From: Amaranthus tricolor
Lineage: Eukaryota; Streptophyta; Magnoliopsida; Caryophyllales; Amaranthaceae
Assembly: GCF_026212465.1 (NCBI RefSeq)
Contig: NC_080048.1
Span: forward strand, 29,319,676-29,383,675
Length of the DNA: 64,000 nt
Direction of reading: 5' to 3'
Positions 53,190 through 64,000 of this stretch are shown here, one piece after another. Both the position numbers and the translations under genes were made by a program. The notes beneath the pieces are model-generated. The model searched no databases, had not been told where the DNA came from, and saw nothing but the letters and a program-made list of their open reading frames with translations. Each line of letters starts with the position of its first letter. Within the stretch, counting starts at the first letter, position 1.

Positions 53190-54640
53190 ATACAACTACA
53201 ACTAGTGTAATGGTATGTCGGGGATCGAGCCACGAGGACAAGACTTGCAAGACTCTAAGCTTAACGTAAGGAGGTTATAAGGGTGCAAGGTTGTTTAAAC
53301 TAGATTACTAGCAATTATGACAAAAAAAAATAAAAACGATAATGAATAGCAATGAAAGACAAATGGGGCTGGATTAGATCAACCCTAGGAAGGTCTATAT
53401 GAACTCATGAAAATCTAGGTCAAGAAAAATCATACAATAATCAATCGAGACACTCTAGATAGTGAGAGAAAGTTTGTGACCATATAAATTACACGAATAA
53501 CCTATAATCGCCCTAAGTCTCCTAAAAGTGGCAGGACAAGATTCACATCGAATATTAATCAACCAATTATCAATAATCAAGCCCTAATCCAACATATGAA
53601 GAAAAAGACCAATCTTAAGGTTTCACAAAACCAAAACCCCTAAGAAAATTACTCACACATACTAGAAATAACTAAAAGAAAAGCTATAGAAAACCATTAG
53701 TGAAAACATGAAGAACTTGAATGAAGATAGCAATAAAGCAATAAAGCAATAAAGAGAGCCAAAAATAAAACAAACAACTATTCTATCAAGTAATGAATGA
53801 TAAACAAGAGCAATAAAGAAGGGAATGGAATCAAAGAACCATAAATAAATGCATTAAATGACAATAAAGCACAGAGGAAAGAAAACTTATATATATGAAA
53901 GTGCTTGGAATTAAATAACATGAATCCAAATACAAAACTTGAAAAAGACTTGATTGTAAAGAAAAACAATAAAGAAAAGCATAAAAGAAAACTTAAATCC
54001 ATTTTAAGGAATAAATGAAATAAAAACAAGTAAAGAGTTGATGTTCTAAGTTGAATTAATAAACTTTTAAAGTAGGCATAGGGGAATTACAAAAGATTGG
54101 AGGTGTATTTATACGCTAAGAACAAAAGGAAGAACAAGCCCTCGAAAATAAACTTGTGAAAAAAAAATTCGCACAGTTTCTAAAACCCATTCGACCGATT
54201 GGACCCCTCATTTGACCGAATGAGGGTTTATTCAACCAAATGATATTGTATTCGATGTTTCCAGTGCATTTAAGCATTGAAGTAAGCTTTTGATGATCTA
54301 TTCGACCGTATAGGGCACCATTGACAAATTTTAGACCATTTACAAGTTTTTAAGTTGAGCACCACCTCTATTCGAACGAATGGAGGCTTCGTTCGCCCAA
54401 GCCAGGTTTCATTCAACCGATTAAAGAAGGGATTCGATCGAATGCTTTCATTTTTTTGTCAATATGTATTTTTGAAGTATAGGAAGGTGAAATATTTACA
54501 AAAACATCTTCATTAAAAATCATTATTTTAATAAGTAAAATGAGTTTGTCATTTTCAAATAAAATTTTGCTACGTTTTAGATGTCCGTTTTTTTTATTTG
54601 GGGACAAAATAAATTATAAGACAAAAATATGGGTATTTTT
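53190..54640 (-). mobile_element. LARD-like gypsy LTR (minus strand)
   Basis: Read on the minus strand it contains, from 54640, TTTTGTCCCCAAAT-type text, repeated ATTCGACCGA / TCGGTTGAAT motifs (54187-54445), a long purely non-coding AT-rich body, and an end block CTCGTGGCTCGATCCCCGAC (about 53241-53222) of the type found near 3' ends of Athila/Tat-related LTRs. Borders are uncertain and no internal domain is attached. Confidence 0.4.
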
Positions 54641-56084
54641 ATGCACCTTAAGCTTGTTGAATGGGTAAGTCATGCCCCCTCAATCAATACTCACCCAACA
54701 CTTAACCCCTTTCCTTCTTATACATGTGTATTCATTCCCCTCACTCCTAAGTAAACTCAAATTCAGAATTTTTCCTTCTCCAAGTAAACAAGCAAAGCAA
54801 AAATGCTGAATTTCATCTTCTCTAAGTGAGCAAGCAACTTAAAAATTTAAATTCCACCTTCTTTCTCTCATAATTTCAGATTTCCTCAAGAGATTAGTAT
54901 TATCTCCTTACTAAAGAAAAACCCTTATCCCATAGAATACTTCTTGAAGTTCAATTTCAATCTCTACAAAATTTATATGGAGTGTGGAGCCTAATTGAAG
55001 TTCACCGTGGATTGTTTAGATGTTGGAATAGAAGAATCCAAGTAGATAGCATCTTCATCATCTTCTTCCAACCTTTTTATGTTAAGTAAGTTCTAAACAT
55101 CTCCATTTTTCATTTTGATTATGTGTATGTTAATTAAGGTTAAAAGACCTTCAATTGACATCGATGTGCTTAATTGTTAGGGCTTTTTGGTAGAAGCTCT
55201 TTTAGTGTTTTAGAAGAAGTGAATCCCTAATTTTGGTGGATTGCAAGTATTGCAAAGAATTTTCTCATAAAGATAAAACCCACAAACTTTGTTCAATTTA
55301 CTTACAAATAGAATGTTTCAAAGTGATTTGAATTTTTATATGTATAAAATGTATTGTGGAAATTATGGGTTTTTCGTCAATCAAATGTGATACTTTGTTT
55401 TTCTACGTAAAACATCTGAAATAAAGGTTTTGGATCGAGAAAATTTTAAATTCGCGGTTGGCGAGTCCCTTTGTTAAAGTTTCTGTCTTTTTCAGAAAAG
55501 TTTATGGAATGAAGAATAGTGCAGCTCGCGGCTTGCGAGTAGCTAGTAGTTTTCTACCCTATTTTGAAAATGCGATATCTTCTTCGTCTGGACTCGAATT
55601 TAGGCAAATTTTATGTCGTTACGGCCGTACGAGAGTTTACTTTATCATCCATTTGGAATAGCTCAAAAATGTTAATGGTATTTTAATCTATAAGCCTTTG
55701 AGTAAGCATATGTCTTCATAAAAGTGGATATAAGAGTTTAATGTTGTTACTAAACTTGGGTATAATTGCTTGGATGAATGTGTAACAATTAGAACTAACT
55801 TGGATTGATCTTTAAACCTATAATAGGTTTGGTTACTTTAGTTTGGTGATGGATTTTTGAATTTGGGTTTAATATAAGAAAGTGTTATTAGTTTTGCATT
55901 CGGATGACTCCGGAATTGATTATGGAGTACATATCTTATGACTTAGAGGTTAATTATAATTACTTTAGTTTAGGTGCTTATATTGTTTCAGTGGTGAAAA
56001 ACTAATTTTGGAATTGTTCGAGTTTGGAAATTTATTGAGTACTACTAATCTTTCCTCACCTTCTTAACTTAGGCAATCTACTAG
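54641..56084 (+). mobile_element. Gypsy-LTR-like sequence of uncertain family
   Basis: Non-coding. A leader-like segment 54660-55090, CT-rich with TTCTTCC and AATTTCA runs, is followed by GC-rich motifs TTCGCGGTTGGCGAG (55451-55465) and GCTCGCGGCTTGCGAG (55523-55538), as in some long chromovirus LTRs. The open frame at 55458-55661 covers these motifs and shows no protein similarity that I recognise. Borders unknown. Confidence 0.35.
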
Positions 56085-56400
56085 AACACATAGACCTCCT
56101 TCATACTTAGAACAATATATCTACAACATTGCATCCACTAAACATGCTTGCTCTTGTTTTTTTGTTGAACCAAAAAGTTACAAGTTAACTGCCCAACATC
56201 CTTCCTAGGTCTAAGCCATCTAGACTGAAATTGATACTCTTATCTCCAATAACACGGGATGTTGTTCTTCTACCTCTGGGAAAAAAACCAATTGGGTGCG
56301 AGTGGGTTTATAAGGTTAAGCTCAAGGTTGTTAGCTCTCTTAAACGGTACAAACCTCTTCTTGTTCTAAAAGGTTTTAACTAGGACTATAGGGTTTGGTT
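56085..56400 (+). pseudogene. Copia reverse transcriptase fragment
   Basis: Reads the N-terminal RT text across frame shifts: HRPPSYL, SYKLTAQHPS, EIDTLISNNT, KKPIGCEWVYKVKLK-like text (in frame near 56284-56325) and LVLKGFN, where relatives have LVAKGFNQxxGxDY. It stops at 56400, exactly where the second Athila-like LTR begins, so the LTR inserted into it or joined it there. The rest of RT is not found after the LTR. Confidence 0.7.
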
Positions 56401-58256
56401 TGGTGTTCTTGGCGCATTTCAGGTTCAATTTGTCATTACGAAGTACAAATCAAGCATCTTTGGTACATACACTTCTCACCTGATTGTGGAGGCTCACGTT
56501 AACGGGTTCCCAAAGCGCCAGTGCAAGAAAAGAAATCAATCCATAAAAAGAAATCCAACCTATGCAAAGTAGAAACATCATTCATGCAAGGACATACTAA
56601 AATCATCATACAAATTTGTACACTTGCATTATGTTAAAATTTTTAGTTTAACATCGAAATTAAGTTCTTTAGCTTCGAATTGATTGGTTGTATGTCGAAT
56701 TTTGAGTTAAAATGGAAAAGTTATGTATTACACACTAACAACGCGCAAGTTGAGGCTCGCTTGACCGGTCGAGCGAAGGTCGAGCGAATGCACTAGTATT
56801 CACTTCCAGTAGCTGCAAAATGTTGTCAGGATCATCATTATGGGTACAGGACATTCGACCATTTTTTTAACCTTCTGCCTAATTTTCTTCAAGTTTTGAT
56901 CTAGGTACGTGATGGTCGCTTGACTAGCCGAGTGAACTCCGCTAGGTCGAGCCAATTGGGCGGCCAACAGTTTTTGCAATATTTTAAATATCATACGAGG
57001 TTATTTAGACTCAATTCTTCAATTGTTGTTGCCATTCACCTACAATTTCTACATAGCCAACCCTACCTTATCAATTAGGGGTGACAGCTTTTTCCTACAA
57101 CCTAGGGGTGGAGGAGTAATAATAAAACCACCACCCCTACTTGCTTTATTGAGCCTATAAATAAAGAAGAAGAAAATCAAGCTAAGGCATTTAGATTTCA
57201 TCCCTTATTTTTCCAATAACTTTCATGTATTTTTCATAGTTTAGTTTTCATTTCAATTCAACTAAGTATGTTGTGTAATTTCTCTTTTAGTTCAATCAAG
57301 AACTTTCAATTTCAATTACAATCTCAATTTCAATCCCTTATTTCAATTGCAACACTTTATTATAGCATTTTGCAATTTGGATTCTTCATCAATTAATGTT
57401 TTATTTATGAAGCTATTGGATTGCATCCACGAGAATAATTTCTATCATTATCTTTATTTAATTCAATCTATATTGTTATTGCATTCATCTAATTTTGGTT
57501 GATTGTTTAAGCTTGCTTTATCAAATTCATGCCCTTTATGTTTTGTTCAAATTACAATTTCAGTATGAACATGAGTAAGCAATTCTATTTTGGTATTGGC
57601 TAGGTATTATCACCATGAACATAGTTCAATTTTCTTTCTTTCACCTAAGTGTAGGATTTGTTGTTTATGGTTGAAGGTGGATTTTTCTATTATTGTAATG
57701 TCATTGGATTAAGGGTGAGAGCCAATTTCAACGATAATCCACACTTGAAAATTAAGTCATCTCCATGAGAATAGGTAGATGCTTAGATTGGAAATTTTGT
57801 ATATGTGCTTCATGTCTTGAAATGTGTTTTGCTCTAAAAGAATAGGTAGTTTAACATGTTTTAGGAAGCAAATGTTGCTCGAGAGAGAACTTTAGTATTT
57901 TGATCTATTCCTCCAAATAACTCATATCCATGACCTTAGGTTAAAGTTTAGCAAAGCCACTACCTTGATGAGAAAGTCTACCCTTTATATCTATAGCTTA
58001 TTGATCATCTTATCTTTTAGTTCATTGCATTCATATTTGCTTTTGTGCCTAGCTTTCTTTTTTTAGTACTTTTAATTGCTTGCTTTAGTAGCTTTTATCA
58101 CCAACCATCATAATATACGTTGTTGAACGCATTAATTAATTTGAGAAACCATTGACTTAACCCCCACTCCTTGTGGATGCAACCCGTACTTACGGTCGTA
58201 CTAAGCTACGTTGTGCACTTGCGGTATTACTATTGAAGGACATAAAGTCCCGATCA
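56401..58256 (+). mobile_element. Athila-like gypsy LTR, copy 2
   Basis: About 1.86 kb, TGGTGTTCTTGG...GTCCCGATCA, in the same orientation and order as 49816-51628. GGTCGAGCG motifs near 56775-56960 are fewer and more decayed. It could be the 3' LTR of one element with copy 1, with later insertions in between, or an independent solo LTR. The high divergence favours an old event or separate insertions. Confidence 0.65.
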
Positions 58257-58980
58257 ACCTATAAAGGTGAGAATGATGGAAATTATAAAGATGTATAATG
58301 AAGTCATCTATCTTGAACGAGACAACATATTAGCTAGAATCAAACATAGAATTCAAAATTATAGTGTTCAAACGAGCATCATAGCCGCTCGAAAAAGCAC
58401 TAAGTACGGAACTATCTAGTGAATGAAAGTGTATGCTGCTTGAACAAGTATAATGGAGCTTGAATGAGCAACTTTGTGCAGATTTTCTTGATCTCTAACA
58501 TTTGGTATTCTACAGATGTTATTACTTTAATTACTTTTGGCTTTTCCTATGTAACTTATTTAAGTAAAAAGTTATTACAAATAGGCGGATAATATACTCA
58601 TTGTTGATTATCTAATCATTCTAACCCCTAAGCCTAAACACATAGTCTAGTTCTTCTGTTCTATTCTTTAGTGTAGTTCCTCCATTATAACAGTTCTTTG
58701 AATTCCATTGTTTGATACTAATCAAGGCAACTACACACCACCAAGGATGTAGCCCAAGTTAAGAGAACCTCGTAGATTTTTGTGTTTGTTTATTTTATTT
58801 AAATTCCATATTACATTGTTATTTCATTATTATAGTAATGTCTCATCAACCAACTTTATACCGTTGTTCTTGGTGATATTAAAGATAAACTTTCATACTT
58901 TAGGCTCTAACCTCGCATTCATTTCAACACCAATTCTTGTCGGAATTGATAGGTTTCAAAATGTGGAATATAACAACAAT
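58257..58980 (+). mobile_element. Possible copia LTR remnant
   Basis: AT-rich. The block CACACCACCAAGGATGTAGC ... AGAACCTCGTAGATTTTTGT (58731-58782) resembles the R/U5 part of several dicot copia LTRs. Neither border nor target duplication can be defined. Confidence 0.3.
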
Positions 58981-60116
58981 TGTTAAACATGTACATCTAA
59001 ACAAATAAAATGAATTAAGAAATAACAACATTTGACGCATGACTTGTACGACAATGTAGGGATAGGGTAATGAAAAGTACTATTGACTTTGAGTTAAGTA
59101 TCAAATTTGATACCTTTAAATCTCTAATTAATCCACTTACATCTAGATCAATAGTGTGCAAGCTAGCACTGGAAAAAACAATGAAAGAAGAAACAAATTT
59201 TTTTTCACTTTTTTCTTTCAGTCAGTTTTCTATTACTAACTACAAGGCCTATTTATAATAAAAGGTCACAATCCTAAGTAAAAACACCTTTTCAAACAAA
59301 TTCTAATATTTTATTATTAAGGGTGATTAAGTATTTTCATCTTAATATTATTAACCTGATAAAAATTTATCTTTCATCTATTCTGTATGACTTCTTAGGA
59401 GTATACATTTAAGTGTATTTGGTAAAATCTTATTAGTAAAAAAACTTATGTTTTTCTCTATTAAGCAACGTGCGCATATTAAATGTGCAACTTATATCTC
59501 CATATTAACCCTATACCTATTAAATATGTAATATTAGATTGTTCCTAGGACGTAATCCTTCAATCTCCTATTCCTCCGTAGACAAGATGTCAATACTATA
59601 ATTTCCTAAGAATTACTATATTAGATTTTTTCATTATAATACACAGCTCCTTGTGATGTTAAAATGTTATCGCATAATCCTTTCTTGCTTTGTTTGAATT
59701 CGAACTAATCTTATTTGAGTTACAAATTACGCTAAAATGCATGACCATGCTTTATCTTAGTTTTCATTTGCAAGTGGTCAGAATATCAATCCTATAAAAA
59801 TAGAATGACTAATTCAATTTTGTAATTCAACTACTTCTATTTGCGCATGGACATATCCAATCATTGTCTTTATAACCACGATTTATGGCATCATTACACA
59901 AAGTTAAAGTCAAAACAATTAAATAGTGTACTAAAGGATTACCTGCATAATCAAATAAACATCTCCATGTTTCTATATTGTAAGGAACTACAATAACAAC
60001 CAATATGTACTTGTCATTAATCAATTGAATCCAACTCTTGTGATAAACTAGGGACTATGATAGATTATTATTTTAATTCACCTTGTGAGATTCCAATTCT
60101 CAGAATGTTTCTGATA
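58981..60116 (-). mobile_element. Copia 3' LTR belonging to the minus-strand pol at 60240
   Basis: On the minus strand the pol remnant ends near 60240, a purine tract GAGAGGGAGTA follows (about 60126-60116), then an AT-rich LTR-like body with TTGGTTGTTATTGTAGTTCC and GCCATAAATCGTGGTTATAA, phrases typical of one dicot copia LTR type. The far end is placed at 58981 (reading ...CATGTTTAACA on the minus strand). The start shows TA rather than TG. Borders are tentative. Confidence 0.45.
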
Positions 60117-60239
60117 CTCCCTCTCAAAGCCATATAATAAAAACATTAATATTTAATACTAATCCAAGATCAAATATATATGAAATATTATTAATAAACA
60201 AACATAAATGTATCATTACAACTAAATAACAAAATGGAA

Positions 60240-61560
60240 ACCATTTAAACCCACTCGGCTTGATGTCTAATTCCCATACACCTAGTACGACCTTCATTCT
60301 TAGGATCTAGTAATCGTCCAGTCAAGGAATCTATTATATTTTCATGGTATGAACTTTACAGACTATTACTTCTCTTCTAGCAACAATTTCTCTAATAAGA
60401 TGAAGCTTCTTAAGCACAAGTTCGAAGTTTTTGTGTGATCTTGGTTCCTCACAATTAGCCATAGAACTCATATTATCACAATATAGATTGATTCCATTCT
60501 TTATGCTAGGAATGTCTCCATGTTCAATGATGAACTTATGAATCCACCCAACCTTCTTTGCATCATCATATGCAATTATGTGATCTACTTCTATAGTAAA
60601 ATATGCTACTGTGCTTTACGTTGAATACTTCAGCTTGCCACTCCATTTAAACTAAAGACGAAACATGATTTAGATTGATAAGCGTCTTTTTCAGTTTGGA
60701 AGCTTGCATCTATATAAACCTTCATAGACCAATGCCTCATTTTGTGAGTATCAAGGAATGTGATGCTATTCCCACTCAACGTCTTGTAAACACAATATTC
60801 CTCTCTTCATTATTGAGAAAATCAAACAGTTTGATTGTCTCACTAAATTAGATGTCCTAACACTTGATGTTTGTTTAAGTCCATAAATTGCCTTTTTAAC
60901 TTACATACCTTTCTTGGATGATTTGAATCTATAAGACCTTCATGTTGTTTCATATAAACATCCTCTTACAATAACCCATTCAAAAAAGCAACTTTGACAT
61001 CCATTTTCCATATTTTAGAATCATAAAATAAAACAATCACAAGGAGAATCCAAGTATATTTAAGCATAGCTCATGGGGAACATGTCTCATCATTGTCAAA
61101 ACTATGAACTTGCTTGAAACCTTAAGCCTCTAATCTAGCTTTGAACACACAGAAGTTTCCATCCTTATTTATTTTCAATTTGAAAGTTCATTTGCATCCA
61201 ATGGATTTTACCCCTTCAGGTAAATCAGTCAAGTTCTATACCAATTTTCAATCTTCAAATCCATCTCCGATTGTATGGCTCCAAGCCATTTAGCGGAGTC
61301 TTTGTCCTCTAAAGCTTGTTTGAACATAGTAGAGGTGTTTATTCGGGTCATCGGGTTAATTTCGAGTCAAGTGCTTTTGGTCGGTTATAAATCGGGTCTT
61401 GTGTCCACATTGATTTTCACATTATTTTAAATTCATTTTAATGTCGGGTTAAGTCAGGTTCGGTTTCAAGGTCAAGTAAATATCGGGTCATCAGGTCTGT
61501 ATTGAATACCTCTAAAACGTAGTAAGCTCCTAATATTCCACAACTGTAATTTTGAAAACA
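60240..61560 (-). pseudogene. Copia RT and RNase H, heavily decayed, split by a hAT MITE
   Basis: Minus strand. ALEDKDSAKWLGAIQSEMDL (about 61308-61250), the RT core KMDVKVAFLNGLL (about 61006-60965), HEGFIDSNHPRKVCKLKR (about 60945-60893), RNase H text MKVYIDASFQTEKDAYQSKS (about 60730-60670), and KKVGWIHKFIIEHGDIPSIK (about 60562-60503) then LYCDNMSSMAN. Stops and shifts are common and the YVDD box is not recognisable. The MITE at 61330-61514 sits just upstream of ALEDKD. Confidence 0.8.
61330..61514. mobile_element. Small hAT-type MITE
   Basis: The ends are TAGAGGTGTTTATTCGGGTC and the inverted ...GGTCTGTATTGAATACCTCTA. 185 bp long. Flanking 8-mers GAACATAG (61322-61329) and AAACGTAG (61515-61522) agree at 6 of 8 positions, consistent with an old hAT target duplication. 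The interior repeats CGGGTTAA/TCGGGTCAT-type motifs, with no coding. Confidence 0.7.
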
Positions 61561-61737
61561 TCCGTAATCAAGAAATCAATATATTTCTTTGACGGAACCA
61601 CTGGTCTATTAGTGCTTCGCAAGGAAGCAACAAAAGAGAATTTTACCTTAGAGGTAGATAAATCGCATGATTTATTACATGGTGAGACAATAGAAGGTCG
61701 TTTACTTGAATTTATTCCCTCCGAAATATTTTAATGT
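61552..61737 (+). CDS. Short open frame of unknown origin
   Basis: 60 codons ending in TAA, with protein-like composition: SIYFFDGTTGLLVLRKEATK and LHGETIEGRLLEFIPSEIF. I cannot assign a family. It overlaps the 5' margin of the minus-strand copia pol fragment and lies next to the MITE. It may be a host exon fragment or a chance frame; there is no supporting start context or splice acceptor. Confidence 0.2.
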
Positions 61738-62938
61738 CGGGGCGTCTTTGACAAAGTCTGAACTTCGTCCAACTATTTTATGCCACTTGTTTTCTTGAAA
61801 CTAAAATCCTTTTAATGGAAAACACCATCACAAGCAACAAACCTTTTTTAAGCTTAATTTTTAAACTATTTGAAGAAATGAGTGTCACGCCAAATTATTT
61901 GCAAAAATATACTTCTAGAAAAACCAGGGACAACTTTTTTTATACCCTAATATGTTGTTGGAAGCTGATTTGTGGGACAACTAAAGATAAACGTTGTCAA
62001 GAACATGTTTTCACTCTTCAAGAAAAACGCTGTCCTAAGCAGCCTTTTTCCCCTTCTTATATTTTTTTTTTTCCAAATATTTGGTACAATTGTATGTAAG
62101 AAGAAAACGCTGCCCATGGCAGAATTTTTCTCCTTTATTTATTTTTTTTCAAAATAGATTTTGCAACTGTATTTAAGAGGAAAGAAGAGATACCTTAGTT
62201 GGTCTTCTCCTCACAGCTGACAAACTTGCATTACATCTAACCAAAAACAGCCTTCTCAAAGAGTTCAAGCATTGAAGACCTGGAACATCAATGACAGTTG
62301 TATTTCTTTTACCTCAATATTGATGGTTTGTAGTAATCACACAAAGCTTGATTCAAATCATAGGCAACAATTGTTCTAAATACGCAAAACCCATATAGCA
62401 AATGAACCCAATGACTCACAAAAAGCTTCACTCACTGCAAATAACTCATCTACAATCTTATCATTATTCCCCTTTTCTTTGTAAATTGAGATTATGTATT
62501 ATACCCCTTTAAAAGTATTTAAGAGGGAAAAGTCCCTTAAATTTTTTCTTGTTTTCCTCCTTTAATTTGTAATAAAAAGAATGGTCACAATATAATGATA
62601 ATAAATTTTTTAAAAACTTCAAATTTCCTGTTCTTCCCCCTTAAATGAATTCAAGGGGTATAAAATTATAAAAGCCCAAATTTTTCTTGCTTTTCACTTA
62701 TAATTTAAAATAAAAAAAGTGCATTAAGTTTAAAGCTTTCTCAACAAGATATTGATTAGGTGTAAAAGCTTCAATCTTCCTCTTAATTCCCTTTAATTCG
62801 ATCTAAGGGGGATAAATTCACCAAAAAAAAAAAAAAAAAAAAAAACCCTAAAGTTTTGTTTTTTTTTTTCTACCTTTACTTTGCAAAAAAAAAAAAATAA
62901 AGCTAAAGTTCCAAACTCTGAAGCCTAGATATCACTTG
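61738..62938. other. Non-coding stretch with a tandem pair and homopolymers
   Basis: About 62023-62098 and 62101-62175 form a diverged tandem pair, each starting AAAACGCTG and containing a CAG-T-rich tract ending in TGTAT-TAAGA-like text. A/T homopolymers occur at 62822-62844 and 62886-62897. 62220-62820 has no recognisable gene, though the wording near 62400-62450 could be a lost coding remnant. Confidence 0.45.
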
Positions 62939-63418
62939 TGTTGGGATGTTGTGAATCGAACCGAGTCTAAGATCAATCTAAGATGAATCAAGTGTGGGTC
63001 AAAAAGGCTAGATTCGTGGGGTGCGGAGATCTACGTGGGGCGCAGATACGCGGGGTGCAGAGATCTACGCGGGCCGCGAATGTGCGGGGAGCGGAGCATT
63101 ACATGGGGCGCGGAAAAGCTTCTGTCTTGGGCAGAATGTTGGGCGCGTGTTGCAATTAGAATTAAGGTATGCAATGCAATGCATAACAAAGTGAGCAAAA
63201 CTAAGAGAGAAAAAGATTGGACAGCCATTGTTGTGGTTTCTCGTTCATCTTGTAATCTCCCAGTTTATAGTGAAAAGTTTATTCTTGGTGCCGGTAGATG
63301 TTGCTATCACATTGATAGTGAACCACGTTAATCTCTTGTGCTATTTCTTGTTGTTTGCATTGAATTTCTTTATTGTTTCATTATTGTTTTCGATTGTTGC
63401 TTCCGCTGTCGCACAACA
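62939..63418 (+). mobile_element. Solo LTR of a copia family related to 44723-48886
   Basis: 480 bp, TGTTGGGATG...CGCACAACA, flanked on both sides by an exact ACTTG target duplication (62934-62938 and 63419-63423). Its second half matches the R/U5 of the 44723 element (AGAGAGAAAAAG, CATTGTTGTGGTTTCTCG, GTTTATAGTGAAAAGTTTAT). Its U3 has its own series of GGGGYGCGGAG-type GC-rich units (63018-63115). With no internal region left, it most likely arose by LTR-LTR recombination. Confidence 0.9.
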
Positions 63419-64000
63419 ACTTGAATGAAATAAATGATTAAAACAAAAGATTAAAATTATTCCATATACTCTCGCATCAAATTATTTTATTGGTATTTGA
63501 GATTCTTGAAACAAGCTTGTTTGATTTTCTTCAGAAAAACAATTATCAATATTTCCAATAGAACTAGTTGATCTACAACATTATCAAAGGGGAAAAACGC
63601 TGAAATAAAATTCCAAACAGCCCGTTAGTAGTAATAAACGGTGGTAATAAGAATGAAAAACTAATGTAATTTTAGTTGAAAAATATCTTGGCTATCTTGA
63701 TGGCCATGCTTGTTCAACTCCAATCATCTCATTTTCTTCATAAAATTCCATTCCAATGCATTACCATTAGAAGAGGTGTTATTAGGTGGTAATGGAAATT
63801 TGGAAACAAAAAAACTTTTTTGTGATCAAAGTTTCATTACTATGGGAATGATATTAAAATTTTGACGAAATTTTACACTATAAATAATTCCCAAATATCA
63901 CCATTTAATACCACTAACCAAACGAGCCCAAAGAGTAGTGAAAATATAATTATGAATATTGATGAGAGAGATCATGAAAATGTGGAGCAGGAGTCTTGGG
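63419..64000. other. AT-rich stretch with a MITE-like inverted repeat
   Basis: About 63618-63660 (CAGCCCGTTAGTAGTAATAA) and 63880-63932 (inverted: GGGCTCGTTTGGTTAGTGGT) look like diverged inverted termini of a roughly 310-bp MITE, in the style of PIF/Harbinger Tourist elements with GGGCTCGTTTGG ends. No target duplication is certain. Nothing else is recognisable up to the window end. Confidence 0.35.

Overview
The window is gene-poor, AT-rich plant nuclear DNA. Every protein-coding signal I recognise is either a transposable element or a host-gene fragment carried by one: CACTA, hAT, MULE and Stowaway transposons, Sirevirus and other Ty1/copia elements, Ty3/gypsy elements, and L1- and RTE-type LINEs. 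The mix, and the plant-only families seen as fragments (PPR, PNGase A), fit a eudicot with a repeat-rich genome. I cannot name the species. I see no intact host gene, no tRNA or rRNA gene and no CRISPR.

Layout. 1-373: one end of a CACTA element that continues to the left. 374-3055: AT-rich DNA with two weak exon-like pieces of a lost host gene. 3056-3554: solo copia LTR (minus). 3666-15322: two CACTA copies facing each other, forming a palindrome of about 8.6 kb with a 186-bp spacer; only the right copy keeps the start of its transposase gene and its subterminal repeats. 15325-25167: decayed Sirevirus (gag, pol, envelope-like ORF, 3' LTR), split by a 128-bp palindrome with a 5-bp target duplication (17162-17289) and by a hAT element (20934-22163) carrying a host-gene fragment. 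25168-27690: minisatellite interrupted by a MULE with a PPR gene fragment and by a Stowaway MITE. 28050-30410: L1-type LINE (minus). 30411-34260 plus 40138-40437: probably one old, very long gypsy LTR split by a young gypsy element. 34261-40137: that young, nearly complete chromovirus-like gypsy element, whose LTRs differ at only 2 of 801 sites. 40440-49195: two LINE copies split by a MULE carrying a PNGase A fragment and by a young copia element (44723-48886) with a long but degenerate pol frame. 49196-62938: stacked old LTRs (Athila-like, LARD-like, copia), an RTE LINE end, copia pol fragments and a small hAT MITE. 62939-63418: solo copia LTR with perfect target duplications. 63419-64000: AT-rich with a MITE-like inverted repeat.

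The elements do not act together as one system. The window records repeated nested insertion. The gypsy element at 34261 and the copia element at 44723 are the most recent arrivals by LTR identity. Three different DNA transposons have captured three different host-gene pieces: a Hsc70-interacting protein/TDX C-terminus, an Rf-like PPR gene and a PNGase A gene.
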